DNA from: Coniella vitis | Lineage: Eukaryota > Ascomycota > Sordariomycetes > Diaporthales > Schizoparmaceae | Reading direction: 5' to 3' | NCBI GenBank assembly: GCA_011317545.1 | Contig: WUJK01000012.1 | Location: forward strand, 385,001-449,000 | Length of the DNA stretch: 64,000 bases | Part shown: positions 47,101-58,164 of the stretch, in pieces | Layout: each line of letters starts with the position of its first letter | Numbering within the stretch: the first letter of the stretch is position 1 | Made by a program: the position numbers and the translations under genes | Notes under the pieces: generated by a model | Databases searched by the model: none | What the model was told of the DNA's origin: nothing | The model's input: the letters and a program-made list of their open reading frames with translations, nothing else

Positions 47101-47864
47101 GCAGGCTCTCTTTGCGCAGGATGGCGGCGTACTGGTACTTTTTGACACTATTTGACGAAACGGCAGAAAGGGAGTCGATGATTTGGAGTTGACTTCCTCC
47201 CTTCATGAGGAGCTCCGTCTGGCCGTCAGACATGCCTGCGATAATGGGATACAGCATGTTGAGCCGCAGAGTGATGAGCACGCCGACATTGAGGCGCTGT
47301 GTTGCGCTGAGGAGCTGCTCGTCGATGTTTTCCGGGCAGCAGATGTAGTTGCCTCTGGACTGGCGGAGCAGGACACCCAGGCCGCGCGAGGGATCCGTGA
47401 GGGCTTGCTGGGGCATCCATCCGTGTGCTGAGATTCTGTTTGCCAGGTAATTGACCATCTATGATTTTGGCATGTCAGCATGTTGGGAGATTTCCCGTCG
47501 AGTTTCAGGACTTCAGGACGAAGGGCCTTTTGGACGCTTTCAGGACCTAACCTACTGTTTTGTAGCGGATCTCGTCGTCATATCTGTTTCCATTGGACGA
47601 ATTGGTGGTATGTATCGAAGCAGCACCGGAGTTAGGCCCGGAATTGGGGTGCGACAGGGACTTGGAATAGGAACTGCGTCTCGAGTTGCTGTTGTCTTTT
47701 GTGAACACCCGCGGCGGCGGCGCAAGTTGCACTGCTTGCATGGACGAGGAACCAATCTGGACATCTTCTGAGCTGTTGATCCTGAGAATGGGCTGGATCT
47801 CCTTCATTTGCTGCTGCTGCTGCTGCTGCTGCTCATTGGCAGCAACGGATGAGTGAGGACTCAT
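44190..47864 (-). CDS. Membrane glycosyltransferase, family GT2
   Basis: A processive-type GT2 enzyme related to cellulose/chitin/hyaluronan synthases, making a cell-surface polysaccharide from UDP-sugar; the product is unknown. Nine exons: 47864-47556, 47458-46001, 45928-45805, 45743-45694, 45659-45340, 45103-44932, 44860-44775, 44716-44444 and 44361-44190, giving 987 residues; all joins keep frame. N-terminal region: disordered, polyQ from about residue 12. Two membrane helices follow (SAFFVGLGLCLAIILVYG and LIVVCPLLMMAGLFFFQVIF). The catalytic domain has ITIQMPVYKEGMDSVI, FINDDGMRALSEEE, DSDTR (D584, D586) and SEDFDLSLRL (E712-D713 region, catalytic-base type), then ARWQKYGYG in place of the classic QxxRW. 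Several C-terminal helices follow. The last acceptor (GGCAG before 44361) is supported by a GCTAAC branch point 8 nt upstream of the AG. Related fungal GT2 proteins are implicated in hyphal wall or surface growth. Confidence 0.9.
47809..47831 (-). repeat. CAG/CTG microsatellite encoding polyglutamine
   Basis: About eight CAG codons on the minus strand in exon 1 of the GT2 gene encode a run of Gln. Length polymorphism between strains would be expected. Confidence 0.85.
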
Positions 47865-50800
47865 ATCTGGATTGGCTGCCGTCCCGATGTACAGGTCTTT
47901 GAAGGCTACCTGCAGCAGGATACCAGCATAAATTGACCCGAGGTGTCGGGAGGCCTTTGGCGATCTTCAACCTCGAGACTGCAGGGGAAACTGGACAGGT
48001 TCCCCAACAGAACAAGGCTGCAGAAGAATGACTATCGTCAAACAAGAAGGAGAGTCACCAACTTGGGATCGTCGAAATAAGGTTGAAGTGATGCAGATGG
48101 CAGGATGACAGGTCGAGGAGGCTCTCAAGGGATACAAGATGATGTTATAACTTTGGGTGGGTATATAACATAGTCAAATCCAAGGTGCCGCCGTGTTTAT
48201 GGATGTCGGCAAGGGGGATTTTCCCCGGGTCTTTGGGAAGCAACCTGAGCAATGGATACGACCCAAGGTATCGCCAGGTCCAGAACCGTACGGTCCCGAC
48301 ACGTGGATATGGAGGCAAGAGAGCCTCAGCTATCTCTGACTATTGACGCGGATATGGGCTGTCCCGGACAAGGGCGAAGGATATCAGCAACGACAACAAT
48401 CACAATAACACACAAGACGGGGCGGGCATTATCATTCAGCTGGCTTGTGAAGGTCCCGTTCCGGCGGCTGCAGCTTGCCTGGGTTGGAATATCCTTCTAC
48501 ACACATGCAGAGAAGACGGGCTCATTGTTCTGAGCTGGGTCAACAGCTCGCAATAGTCTTGAACCTTTGTATCCACCGTGGTGGTGTTCGTTACCTGCCG
48601 ACCGGACAAGGGCTTTGGCTGGGAGAGGGAGTCATCGGTACATGCACGCTCGCCAACAATATTCATACCCACCTTGGATTCTCTATCTGAGTCTGGCACT
48701 ACTTACACCAAGCCCCAAAGGCAATACGAGAGATTACAAGACAGACAAAGTGCGCGCGGGATGAGCTGGGAGTCGGAGGAGCAGAGCTGCGTCGGGGACT
48801 TTGGGCGTCTAATGCAAGCAGGGGCAGGATATGCGCGCCGGCGGGTTCTTGTTGGCGATAGCGTCGACCAAACAAGACAACCTGTGAATGGATGGATTGT
48901 ACCGGCAAAGTATAGACTTCTGAATGGTACCTTTCAATTTTCCCTCATGGCAAATACAAAGCTGACAGATGGCACACCAGGAGCGTGCCAATGCAGAGTT
49001 GAGAGTGTCCATCGGGCGCCGGGACGGAGGAAACTATCCAGAGTCGTGCGCGTGTTTACGAGCGAGGATTCTGATGTTGCTTTTCTTTTTTTTCTCTTTC
49101 CCCTTTTCCCACCCCTCGCCATTGTCACGATCGTGTTCCCCGAATAGAAGGGTCGAGGCAACCTCAGCTTTGGGATCGATGCTGAACACGTGCGGGTAGT
49201 CGGACAGCCGTACCGTGGGCTGCCTCTGCTCCATGGCAAGAAGCTGTTCTAGGCCTGCGAGAAACATGGAATTATGCAAAAACCAAACGTGGCAATAGAT
49301 TTTCTCCTGTGGTCTTTTGGCCTGTCTGTTTATGCCCTTTCTTGATGTAGCTGCCATACCCTCGTATGCCCGTGGGGAAAAAAAGAAGAAAAAAAAAAGC
49401 TGCCTAGATCGAGCCCCGTCCATGAAGCGACGTTGAATCAAGTAAGTCTTTGCTTTTTGGGAGCTTTTCCCCCCGAGTACATGGTAAGTATTTCTCTTAC
49501 CCCTGCTAGGTACTGATACGGACCCGTTTCTGTGCGTCTTGGAGCCAGCAAACCGACCGAAGATGGCCCGTCAGCATCCTTATCACCAACAAACAGTTGA
49601 TGACCGTGCACAGTTGGATTGCTATGCGCACCGAAAGATGCTTTGCGTATGGATTATGCAGCCATACATGGTAGAGCCAGCTGGAAAAGTCGGCAAGAAC
49701 TGGCTCACAAACAAACCAAAACCCCCACGGAGAATAAAATAATTCCAACAAGTTCAACAGAGGCAACATCGGTGAGAACGAGGGCGTAAAGCATGGCCTG
49801 ATGCTGGAGGACATGGTCGTCAGCAGCAGCAGCACCACCACCACCACCTCGAGGCAAAGAAAGAGTTCCCAGAACGACTTGTAGAGTACATGCGGGACGT
49901 GGGTGGAACGACTAATTGCTTGGTCGTCGCAGTTATTGTTGTTGTTGTTGTTGTGTCGGGGCGCTTTTTGAAGATGCGCTGTGCATGCATTTGCAGGGCT
50001 CGGAAATACATAGCACGTCCTTGCGAAGCGACAGTGACAGTCACACATGTACAGTGACAGCGACAGCGACAGGGTGTCAGTGAGTACTTTTACAAGCCCC
50101 CTTGGGTGTGGCTTTTTCTCTCTTCACCTCTCGAGGGAACCGCTGGCCGTAAGCTGCGTGCGTGGGGGTTCAAGTCATGGCCTCGATCAAACAAATCTGG
50201 GATTCTCTCGTCTGGCCCGTCGGTTTTCTTTGCAGGCGCCCCCCCTTCCCACCCCCCCCACCTCTCCGCTCACTTTGCTGGGGATGCCATTTCTCTGATG
50301 GGGCTTTCGCCGAAAAAGACGCTATTCCTGATGTTACTATGTACAGCAGGACCCGCACACACACGCCCTCTCGATAGGTATTTTATTATTAGCCTTGAAT
50401 GAAGCGAATCCTTCCATTGAAAAGAAAAAGAAAAACAAGGTTACTATGAAAAGAAAGGGCGGCCAAACCTCTCTCCCCTCTCCCTTCACATGTCTCTTTT
50501 TTCCCCGGCTGAAGTGGGAAATCAAACAAGGCGTGCGTGCGTGGGTTACGAGGTAGGTCACTGTACTTTGTACATGCGTGTATACTATGTACATGGCAGA
50601 TGCAGATACAATGTCCATTTCAATCAATCAATGGGGAATGCAAGAAAAACGCCATTCCAGACGCCACTTGGCCAAGCGACAGGGGGTTCGAGAAAAGAGG
50701 GTGTGTATCGGAATTCGTTAAATCCCGATTGCCTTTTTCTTTTTTTCTCGTCAGAGAGAGAGAGAGAGAGCGAGACCTGCTTCTCTGACAGAAAAAGGCA

Positions 50801-51423
50801 AAAAGGAAAAAAAGGAAAAAAATAAGAAGAAGAAGAAGAAGAAGAAGAAAAACAAATAATCAAGTCTACTATGGAGAGGTTGTTTATATCTCACGAAATA
50901 ACTTCAAACAGACTGGGCACGTGTTTAGCCACACTTTCTCTCTCAAGCCACCTCAAGCCTCAAAATTGCTTGGCAGGAACATTCCTCGTTGGGGCGCAGT
51001 CGTTGCGGGCTGGGAATATCCCGGCAGGCTAATCAACCAACCAGTCCCCCCACTGGAGTCCACACATCGTAGCCCGCAAGACGTTGCAAAAGATGGCGTT
51101 TGTGCCAAGCAGGCCAAGCAGGCCAAGCAGGCCAAGCAGGCCAAGCAGGCCAAGCAAAGGAAGGTGCCCATCTTCACAGCGGGTAAGCTAGCAAGGAAGA
51201 TGGAGGGAGGCAGCGAGTCATGGCATGGGGAAAATGCGAATCCGATATGTACTTATTCGTTTTCTATATGGTTACAGTAGAGAGGTCTGTCTGTCTAGTC
51301 CACCATTCGAAAGATTCATTAACGCGTATGGTATTCGTTAGTAGCCAGTAATTCAAAGAAGAAGAAGAAAAAGAAAAAGATCAAGAAACAAAAAGAAACA
51401 AAAAAAAAACAACACCACTATTG
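47865..51423. other. Gene-poor spacer with minisatellite and microsatellites
   Basis: No gene is supported across 3.5 kb. Contents include a GTT/AAC run near 49932-49954, GA repeats near 50753-50772, GAA units near 50826-50850 and the 9-nt minisatellite at 51104. Open frames (for example 48578-49147 plus, 49506-50048 minus) are low complexity or lack family resemblance. Confidence 0.5.
51104..51157. repeat. Six-copy 9-nt minisatellite (GCCAAGCAG)
   Basis: Six exact or near-exact tandem copies of GCCAAGCAG, the last ending in A. Read on the plus strand they give Ala-Lys-Gln repeats in an open frame (50921-51280) that otherwise looks non-coding. Confidence 0.9.
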
Positions 51424-53134
51424 TTACAGCTCCGAACCGGATCCGCATGCGCCATGCTCCCACATCTTGACCGACTTCACCGTCATCCCGCGAGCATCGC
51501 CTTTGCCCCACGTCGGCAGCCACGCATCAGCATCGCTCCAGAATGTCCACTGCGCATTGGTGGCATCGTCCAGCCAGGGCTTGTTTCCTTTGTTGTCTCT
51601 GCACGGTTCAAGCGCACACGATATCATGTTAGCGCCGCTCACGTCTGTGCTGCAGTCCAAACCACTGGACGAGGTTTGAGGACGAGAAGATGAAGAAGAA
51701 GATGAAGAAGAAGATGAAGAAGAAGATGAAGAAGAAGATAAAGAAGAAGATGATGATGAAGAAGAAGAAGAAGAAGAAGAAAAAGAGGCAATAAACAAGG
51801 GGCTTCAAAACTCACGGAAACCACCCATTCTTTGACCCGATCGCAACGTTCAGAATCAGGTAGAACTCCTGGTCAAAGGGCGCATTGCCAGTCGTCGACG
51901 TCGAGTTTGCCCACGGGTTCGTCGCAATGGTGTTGTTGATGGAATCGCTCGAGAAATCGCCCCGGTCAAAGAGAGGATCCTTGGCGTAGAAGTTGACGTA
52001 GAGGACCTGGGTGAGCCGGCTGTTGAAGTAGGTGTAGATGTACTTGGAGTCCCACTCCAGCCCGTACGTGTAGAAGCCGTCGGCAAAAGAGCCTCTGCGC
52101 ATCGTGCGGACTTTCTGGGTGCTCCAGTAGTGGTCTGTCGATGAATCCAGGCCCCAATGGAGCGTGGAGTAGAAGCTAGCAGAATAAAAACAAATCAAGA
52201 ACCCGTTAGCCCGCAGGACAGTGAACAGGGCCAGAAAGGGCAATGGGGGGGCCTGCGTTGCGTGGAAAAGGCGACCTACACATTCCTCCCGCCGGGGTAA
52301 TCAGCATCATTGCCTCTCGCCTCCATGATGTCCATCTCGCCGCTCGCTGGCCACGCTCCGTAGACCGAGTCCGTCGGCATCATCCAGATGGCCGGCCACA
52401 GCCAGTCGCCCGTGGGGATCTTGGCCGTGACCTCGACGCGCCCGTAGCGGATGCCGACCTTGCCCATCGTGTTGATGCGCGCCGAGCGCACGGGGTTGAT
52501 CATGCTGCCGAGCGTCGCGTTGGAGTGCGCGACGCACGCGCTCGCCGCCGTCTCGGTGCAGCTCCCGTCCGCGGTGAGGTTGAGCGTGTAGCCGTTCCAC
52601 ATCTGGTCCGTGGTGATGGCCGTCGTCTCGTTGGTGAGCGTCGGCACAATGTGCAGGCCCTTGCCGTCCACGTAGACGTTGGTCGGGTCGCTGGTGGTCC
52701 AGTCGAAGGAGCCGGTGCCGAAGCCGTTGAGCGCGACTTCGTAGTTCCATTTGCTGGTGTCGAGGGCGCCGCGCTGGAAGTCGTCCGAGTAGACGAGGCA
52801 CAGCTGGTTCGACGGTTTTAGCAAAGCCCATTCAGATCCAAAGAAAGAAAAGAGATTTCGAGCATGAAGAAGACGTAGTAGTAGGAATAGTATATACCTC
52901 TTGTGGTAAGGAGCCGCGAATCTGGAAATAGGCTACGACGCCCGACGCGGCGATGCCCAGGGCTACAAAGGCCCAGATAATGTAATTGTTTGCTTTGGTT
53001 CGCTTAAACTTGGGGTCGGCAAGCCAGGGCTTCTCATACTCGCCGCGCAGACGGTAGGATATGAAGCGTTTGCGTGGTTTGGCGGCCATGCCTGGCCCTT
53101 CGGCTGGCGTCGTGCGGCCCGAGTTGCGCTCCAT
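51424..53134 (-). CDS. Membrane-anchored GH16 family beta-glucanase-like enzyme
   Basis: A glycoside hydrolase family 16 protein, retaining mechanism, expected to cut or remodel beta-1,3-type glucans at the cell surface. Four exons: 53134-52898, 52803-52280, 52175-51816 and 51598-51424, giving 431 residues; phases 0, 2, 2 fit. Residues 1-50 are basic and cytosolic. One membrane helix lies at about 51-71 (YIIWAFVALGIAASGVVAYF), giving a type II anchor. The catalytic domain starts at LCLVYSDDFQRGALDTSKWN and holds the hallmark GEMDIMEA, with E235 as nucleophile, D237, and E240 as acid/base. The C-terminus ends KMWEHGACGSGSEL. It resembles fungal laminarinase/beta-glucan-binding-protein-like GH16 enzymes rather than Crh transglycosidases; substrate is inference. 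The third intron (51815-51599) is unusually long because of a GAA/GAT array and contains a GCTAAC branch point. Confidence 0.93.
51688..51785. repeat. GAA/GAT microsatellite inside GH16 intron
   Basis: About 98 nt of tandem GAAGAAGAT-type units lie wholly within intron 3 of the GH16 gene. On the sense strand this is a pyrimidine-rich TTC/ATC tract upstream of the branch point. Confidence 0.85.
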
Positions 53135-56100
53135 TGTGTTGTTTTAATGGGATATGATATACGGTGACGGGCCCAGGTCAGTGTCAGAGCTGCTGCTGCT
53201 GGGGGGGGATGAAAACGAAGGCGAGGTCGTCCGAGAATCAAGTCTCGTGAGGTTGATGAGCCTGTCGTAAAGTTCAAAGAGGGGACAAAACGATTGACGA
53301 GGTTCAGATATACCAAACCCGCCTCCTCCAAAGGCTATGTATTGTACTTTCCAGGAAACGCTTCTCGACCATTACCCATTCCAGTCTACGGGCAGCGTGC
53401 AGTAGGAGGTCTCCCGGTTGATTGAGTTTATTTCAGCTATGAGCCTCCCAGGGCCTCGACCTGGATGGACTGCTTCGGTTTGCCCACGTTCCGGGGCTGT
53501 ACGAGGGGCCTCATGCCGACGAGATAAGCACCCAAACTCGAGCAGCTGAGAGAGTGAGAGGAACAGTGAAGAGACCTTTGCAGCGTGGACCAAACTAATC
53601 TTTTTTTTTTTCTTTCTTTTTCTCCCTTTCCAGACTGCCATGTACCGTGCGTGTACATTTCGTAAAAGATGCAGAAAAAAAAAAAGAAAAAAAAAAAAAA
53701 CAGTAACGCAATGAAGAATGGTTGACTGGATGGCTCCATGTATGTGCAGAGTGTGTGTACTTTTCCTCCCCCTACTGCAACAACCGATGCAACAGGAGCC
53801 CACCTTGATGGATACGTAGATACTTATTAGGCACGACCATGATACTTGCAACGATACTTTGAGCATTTGTAGCCGTGCACGGAGGCTCGCTTGCTCTTCC
53901 TTTTCTGGCTACATGCATGGAATCAATGTTTTGATTGGGAACACGGCCAGCCGAAAGTCAAAGACAGTGGATGGAAGAAAAGAAAAAGAAAAGAAAAGAG
54001 CGGTAAAATGGTACTCTGTCTGACTGCCAGAAATTCTCCGCCACAATGGCAAACCATCTAAATCCTTCCTATCCTTGTTTTCTGTATCGGGTCGGAGGGA
54101 TGCCTTTACGGGACCGGGGCATGTCTGGATGCGGAAATACCCTTGCAAAGCTGAAGAAGACCAGGAGGTCTCTGTGAAGAGTGCTGGTCCATGATGGGCC
54201 ATGGCGAGCAGTCTTGAATGCGTGAATGCTCACGAAGAGGAAGAAGGGAAATGCAAGCAAGCAAGCAAGCAAAGGAGTGGTCGCTCTCGGTATTCGGGCT
54301 CATTGGGGGCCGAGGAACATTCAGGTGCATGGCAAACGAGCGCCTTGCATCGGACATGTCCTGGGCCACACATATACAACCCTACCATCCCATCTTTGTA
54401 CCAAGATATTGGGTCTGCTATACGACAGGAGGAGGTATAATTCACTGAGGCTCAAAGTGGGTACGGTACGGTACGACTCTCACATGGAAGAGCCTGGGGC
54501 CACTTGCAGCTGAGCATGAGAGAAGACGCATACGTTCAGCAGCGAGCTAGAGCCACCCTGTATGATGTCTAGCCTGTCTTGCAATGGCGGCAACTACATC
54601 TCAAGACATGCTGTCTTCATATCCACCGCACTCGGCACGTGGACAGGCTAGGACGAGTATGCATGTGCTTTTGTGGCTGGGTATGCTGTGTATCATCGGT
54701 TCCAGAATCTGGGTTGCTGAGTTGTTATCACTGACGTTTTCGTGGGGGGAGGGGGGGAATATGGGCCATCTGTTGGGGACTACTATGACTCGACGAGAGC
54801 ATATGTCTTAAAATAGACAGATAAGTGGTGGATGATCGGGTAGGGCCGAAAGATGATAGGTATGGATGCTAGGGCTGAATATCGATGGGGGCCAATAACG
54901 CCATCGGAGCTTCTTCACATCAGACCAGCATGAGTGATAGATATCTGCTCGCCCGGGCACGGACAGCCCTTTGACACTATTGATACTGGCCTCTGCGCGC
55001 ATATCGTAGACTGGGGCTGCTTTCAGCTCGACAAACTGGGACTGTCTTCAGCTCGACGGATTCAACAGCAAGAAGCAATACAGCTACTTGGGCGCGTGGA
55101 TATCGCTCTCCAACGACAACGACGCTGAGACGTGTCAACCTCCTTGTCCGCTCGGCCCATTGATAAGGCTGCAGTTGGCTGTCTTTGACTTGCTTATTTA
55201 CGACGTGGGGTTGATGGTCGCTGAACGTATGGAAGAAAACAAAGATAGAAGCCGCATGGACATGCTTCACTCGTCGTTCCTAGTTTCGAAACGCGAGCTT
55301 GACGTTGCAAGTAGAGGGCGACCAATGGCGTTCTTGCAATGAAGCCACAGGTTTTTGTTGGCGCATATTCGCATGCACTGATAACAAACTCAGCAGCAGC
55401 CATCATATACGAGCCCAGCCGGTCCCGCATACTGCTGATAAAGCTAACCGACAGTCCAAGTCGCTGTTCCGAATACATGATAGTATGTCGGAGATAGGAG
55501 CCTCACTTGGACAGCAACATGAGACGTGCCTCTTGACCTGGTGGGCATTGTAAATCTCCAGAATAGAGCTACCAACTGTATGAAAGGGTGGAAGCGCTTG
55601 CTCATCGACCATGCTTCGACCTTGCGTTGCTGCAAGACAGACTGACCAAGTCCTTTTTGGTGAACAGGAACCGCATCTGTAGCAAGCCATATCCCACGCC
55701 GTAATTTCCTTCTCGTCGCCATCGTCCGATGACATGCCCAAACCGTCATGGCTTCAGCAGCACTTGGGTCTGCCTCGAGCCAGCCTGCCGGGCTTTGAGG
55801 CCAAATGGGTCGACATTTTTCAATGGCGGCTCTATGGCTTCGTGTCAGTCCCACTCAGTATGCCGGACAGGGCCGCAGAGGGGCCTATCTCACTCCCCAG
55901 CCAAAAGATACCATGTATGGATTGGGTTGGGCCCGAGTCCTGATGTGTGTAAGTTCTGCCTTGCTGCTATCTTTCAGTGACGGGCCACGCCAACTCAGCG
56001 AGTCGCCAGGGCCCAGATGTGGTTGACGAGGAGCAGCTCCAGGCCGGATTGGACGATTCTGCTTGCAACCCTGGCTTCCCGTGGTGCCCGTACCAAACAT

Positions 56101-56466
56101 TTTGGAATTTGCAGGCCATGTCCTCGCTGTGGCTCGCCAGGGGCATTGGCGCCTTTACATAGGAAAGTCTTGGGAGCGGGATGACACCATCGCTCCGTGA
56201 GCCACCCGCAGCAACGGTGGGGTCTGACCTGCGCCACGGTCCGGCTGGTCACTTGTGAGGTGGCATGCGCCATGCAGATCGGGCACAAAAGGCTCCGAGA
56301 TAACAAAAGGGTGACCTTCCCGAGCAGGCAAATTTCGCCATTGCGGTTGGAGGCGAGGCGTGGCATGGGGGAGCCAGAACCTCCGCGCAGGCCTGCCAGG
56401 ACGCTGAAGAAAGGCCTGACAGCGGGCCCACTACTATGGTAAAGGCCTAGAGATTGGGTGGTCCAA

Positions 56467-56957
56467 TGTAGATGTACCGGTACGAGACCAGCCCCCTGCC
56501 GGTACTTGTACTTGTACATAGTACGCTGGGGCGGCATATCGTAGTTATATAGCAGGCGCTATGGATGGCTATCCGCAGAGGCTAAGCTTATTTGGACGTC
56601 GTGCTTTCCTAGGCTCCGACTCTGTGCTCGTTGTACATGGCAAATGAATCCCGAGTACATGGACTGTACCAAGTGTGTACTCTGGTGATCCCAAGCGCTA
56701 TGGCTCTCCCGTCGATACAGGAAGCAGTACTCTGAGGGGACGTCTTCTCCAGTCTTATACCAAAGTAAATCTGTTCGACTAGGGACGATTGATCATCGAT
56801 GTACCCGTGTACCTCAGTACTTTGCTAATGTACTCTGTAGTTCTAGATAGCCGGGCCGGCCAGGGTTCAGGGTTGCTGACTTACATAGTATACATAGTAC
56901 ATAGTGTTCCTCCGCGCTGACGTAGTACACGATTGGTCAGCAAAGCACACGTACCTA
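56467..56957. promoter_or_regulatory. GTAC-rich cluster
   Basis: About 19 GTAC tetramers occur in roughly 490 nt, against about 2 expected by chance. Many are embedded in TGTACATAGTAC- or GTACCTAGGTAC-like palindromes. The role is unknown. GTAC is the core of copper-response elements in algae and plants, but there is no evidence that it works so here. Confidence 0.45.
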
Positions 56958-57491
56958 GGTACCTGATACCTGATACGGTGTTACGGAATCACCACAGCCC
57001 GGGCGCGATTGCTCCTCTCAACTTCACAACTTCACCAACCTCACTCTCGCGCCATCTCTCGTTCTCTTCTGACCCACCCACCCATCCACCACAGCTTGGC
57101 GACAGCGTCCGCGCTTACGGCTCCTTAGCTTGTCTTGTGTTGATGCTACCCCTGCCAACACTACCCTCTTCTCGGGCTTGCCTTCAGTCCTCGGGGGCCG
57201 ACTGAACCAGGCTCCTGCACTCGGCATGGAACGGTGGCATAGCTGGCTGGGCGCCAGCGACTCTGCTCACCTCTATCCCGGCGGCTGCCTTGCGTGGAAA
57301 CAGGAACAACATCGTCAAACGAAGGGACCGCTCTCTGGACGCACGTTTTCACCTGAGGTGCAACATTTTGACCACGAGACCCTGAGCGGTATTTAGGGTC
57401 AGGCTGTGCTGAATGGTGGGTGTGGCTCAAGAGACCAAACAGGACCTCGCACGATTTCTGCAGCGTCTGATTACTCCCACGCGTTGCCGAA

Positions 57492-57707
57492 ATGGTTACT
57501 TTGCTCGTACTTGTGTGCATGCTGCTGCTTCTGCTACTGCTGCAGTCAGCGCGCTGCCAGCTCGTAGTAGACTTCAAACCATGCAGCCAACCAGCCAGTC
57601 ACGAGGCTCTTCTCCCCTTCTGCATTTTGGACTCCGACGCGTTGCCCTTCTTGGTCTCGCCTGGCTCGTGTGCTTCTTACAGTGGGATGGTGTTTGCAGG
57701 ATGCTGA
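57492..57707 (+). CDS. Candidate small secreted cysteine-containing protein
   Basis: A 71-residue frame begins with a strong signal-peptide-like segment (MVTLLVLVCMLLLLLLLQSA, then a plausible cleavage site after RCQ). The remaining ~50 residues contain four Cys (FKPCSQ, LPFCIL, GSCASY and the final Cys). There is no homologue I can name. It could also be the first exon of a longer gene or a decayed secreted enzyme; no convincing continuation was found. Position about 450 nt upstream of the WSC gene is noted only as context. Confidence 0.3.
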   Translation: MVTLLVLVCMLLLLLLLQSARCQLVVDFKPCSQPASHEALLPFCILDSDALPFLVSPGSCASYSGMVFAGC

Positions 57708-58164
57708 GAGCCTTCTCATAATCCAAGGCCGATGTTGTTCGATCGTGGTGCTGATTTTAGTGTTATCAGCATGCTGTTGTCTTCTTAAGCTGGCCTGGTC
57801 TGTTGAGGGGCAAAGGTCTTTTCTTTGACTTGCTAGACCTTGATTTTGCGCCAACGCCCCGACGTTGATGATCATCACCAGATCCGAGTGTTGGCAGATG
57901 GCGTCGATATCAGCGCCCTCGAAAACTTTGTTTTGCTGTCTATCTGGCCCTTGCTTGTGAACTGGATTGACTATTTGCGCTCTCATTGGACACACGACAC
58001 AACCGCTCGCTTGCCCCTTGAAGCACGCACGTACATACATACATACGCGCATCGGACGCTACCTCAGCTTGCTTTTGCGCAGCGCAGCGCAGCACAGCAG
58101 CAAGAACTGCCCCCCCGGGGATTCGGCGCGCTCGTTCCTGGGCTTGGCCAGACATTTGGTCGTT

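Larger units (their letters stand above)
53135..58164. other. Gene-poor 5-kb spacer
   Basis: No confident gene apart from the small candidate at 57492. Contents: T- and A-tracts near 53600 and 53676-53700, AAGC repeats near 54256-54272, many short GTAC-containing motifs at 56467-56957, and CT-rich probable promoter sequence from about 57,000 leading toward the WSC gene. A 55729-56162 two-exon reading was considered and rejected. Confidence 0.5.

Noticed and set aside
48578..49147. 189-codon plus-strand frame
   Set aside because: Overlapping frames on both strands are equally open, and composition is not protein-like at the C-terminal Phe/Leu run.
49506..50048. 180-codon minus-strand frame with hydrophobic stretches
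   Set aside because: Its Asn- and Val-runs come from microsatellites, and there is no homologue or splice pattern to support it.
50160..50180. GGGTTCAAGTC string resembling a tRNA T-loop
   Set aside because: No matching D-arm, anticodon arm or acceptor stem could be folded around it.
55729..56162. Two-exon gene with GTAAGT donor at 55949 and TTTCAG acceptor
   Set aside because: The implied intron is only 29 nt, too short for splicing, and the product matches no family.
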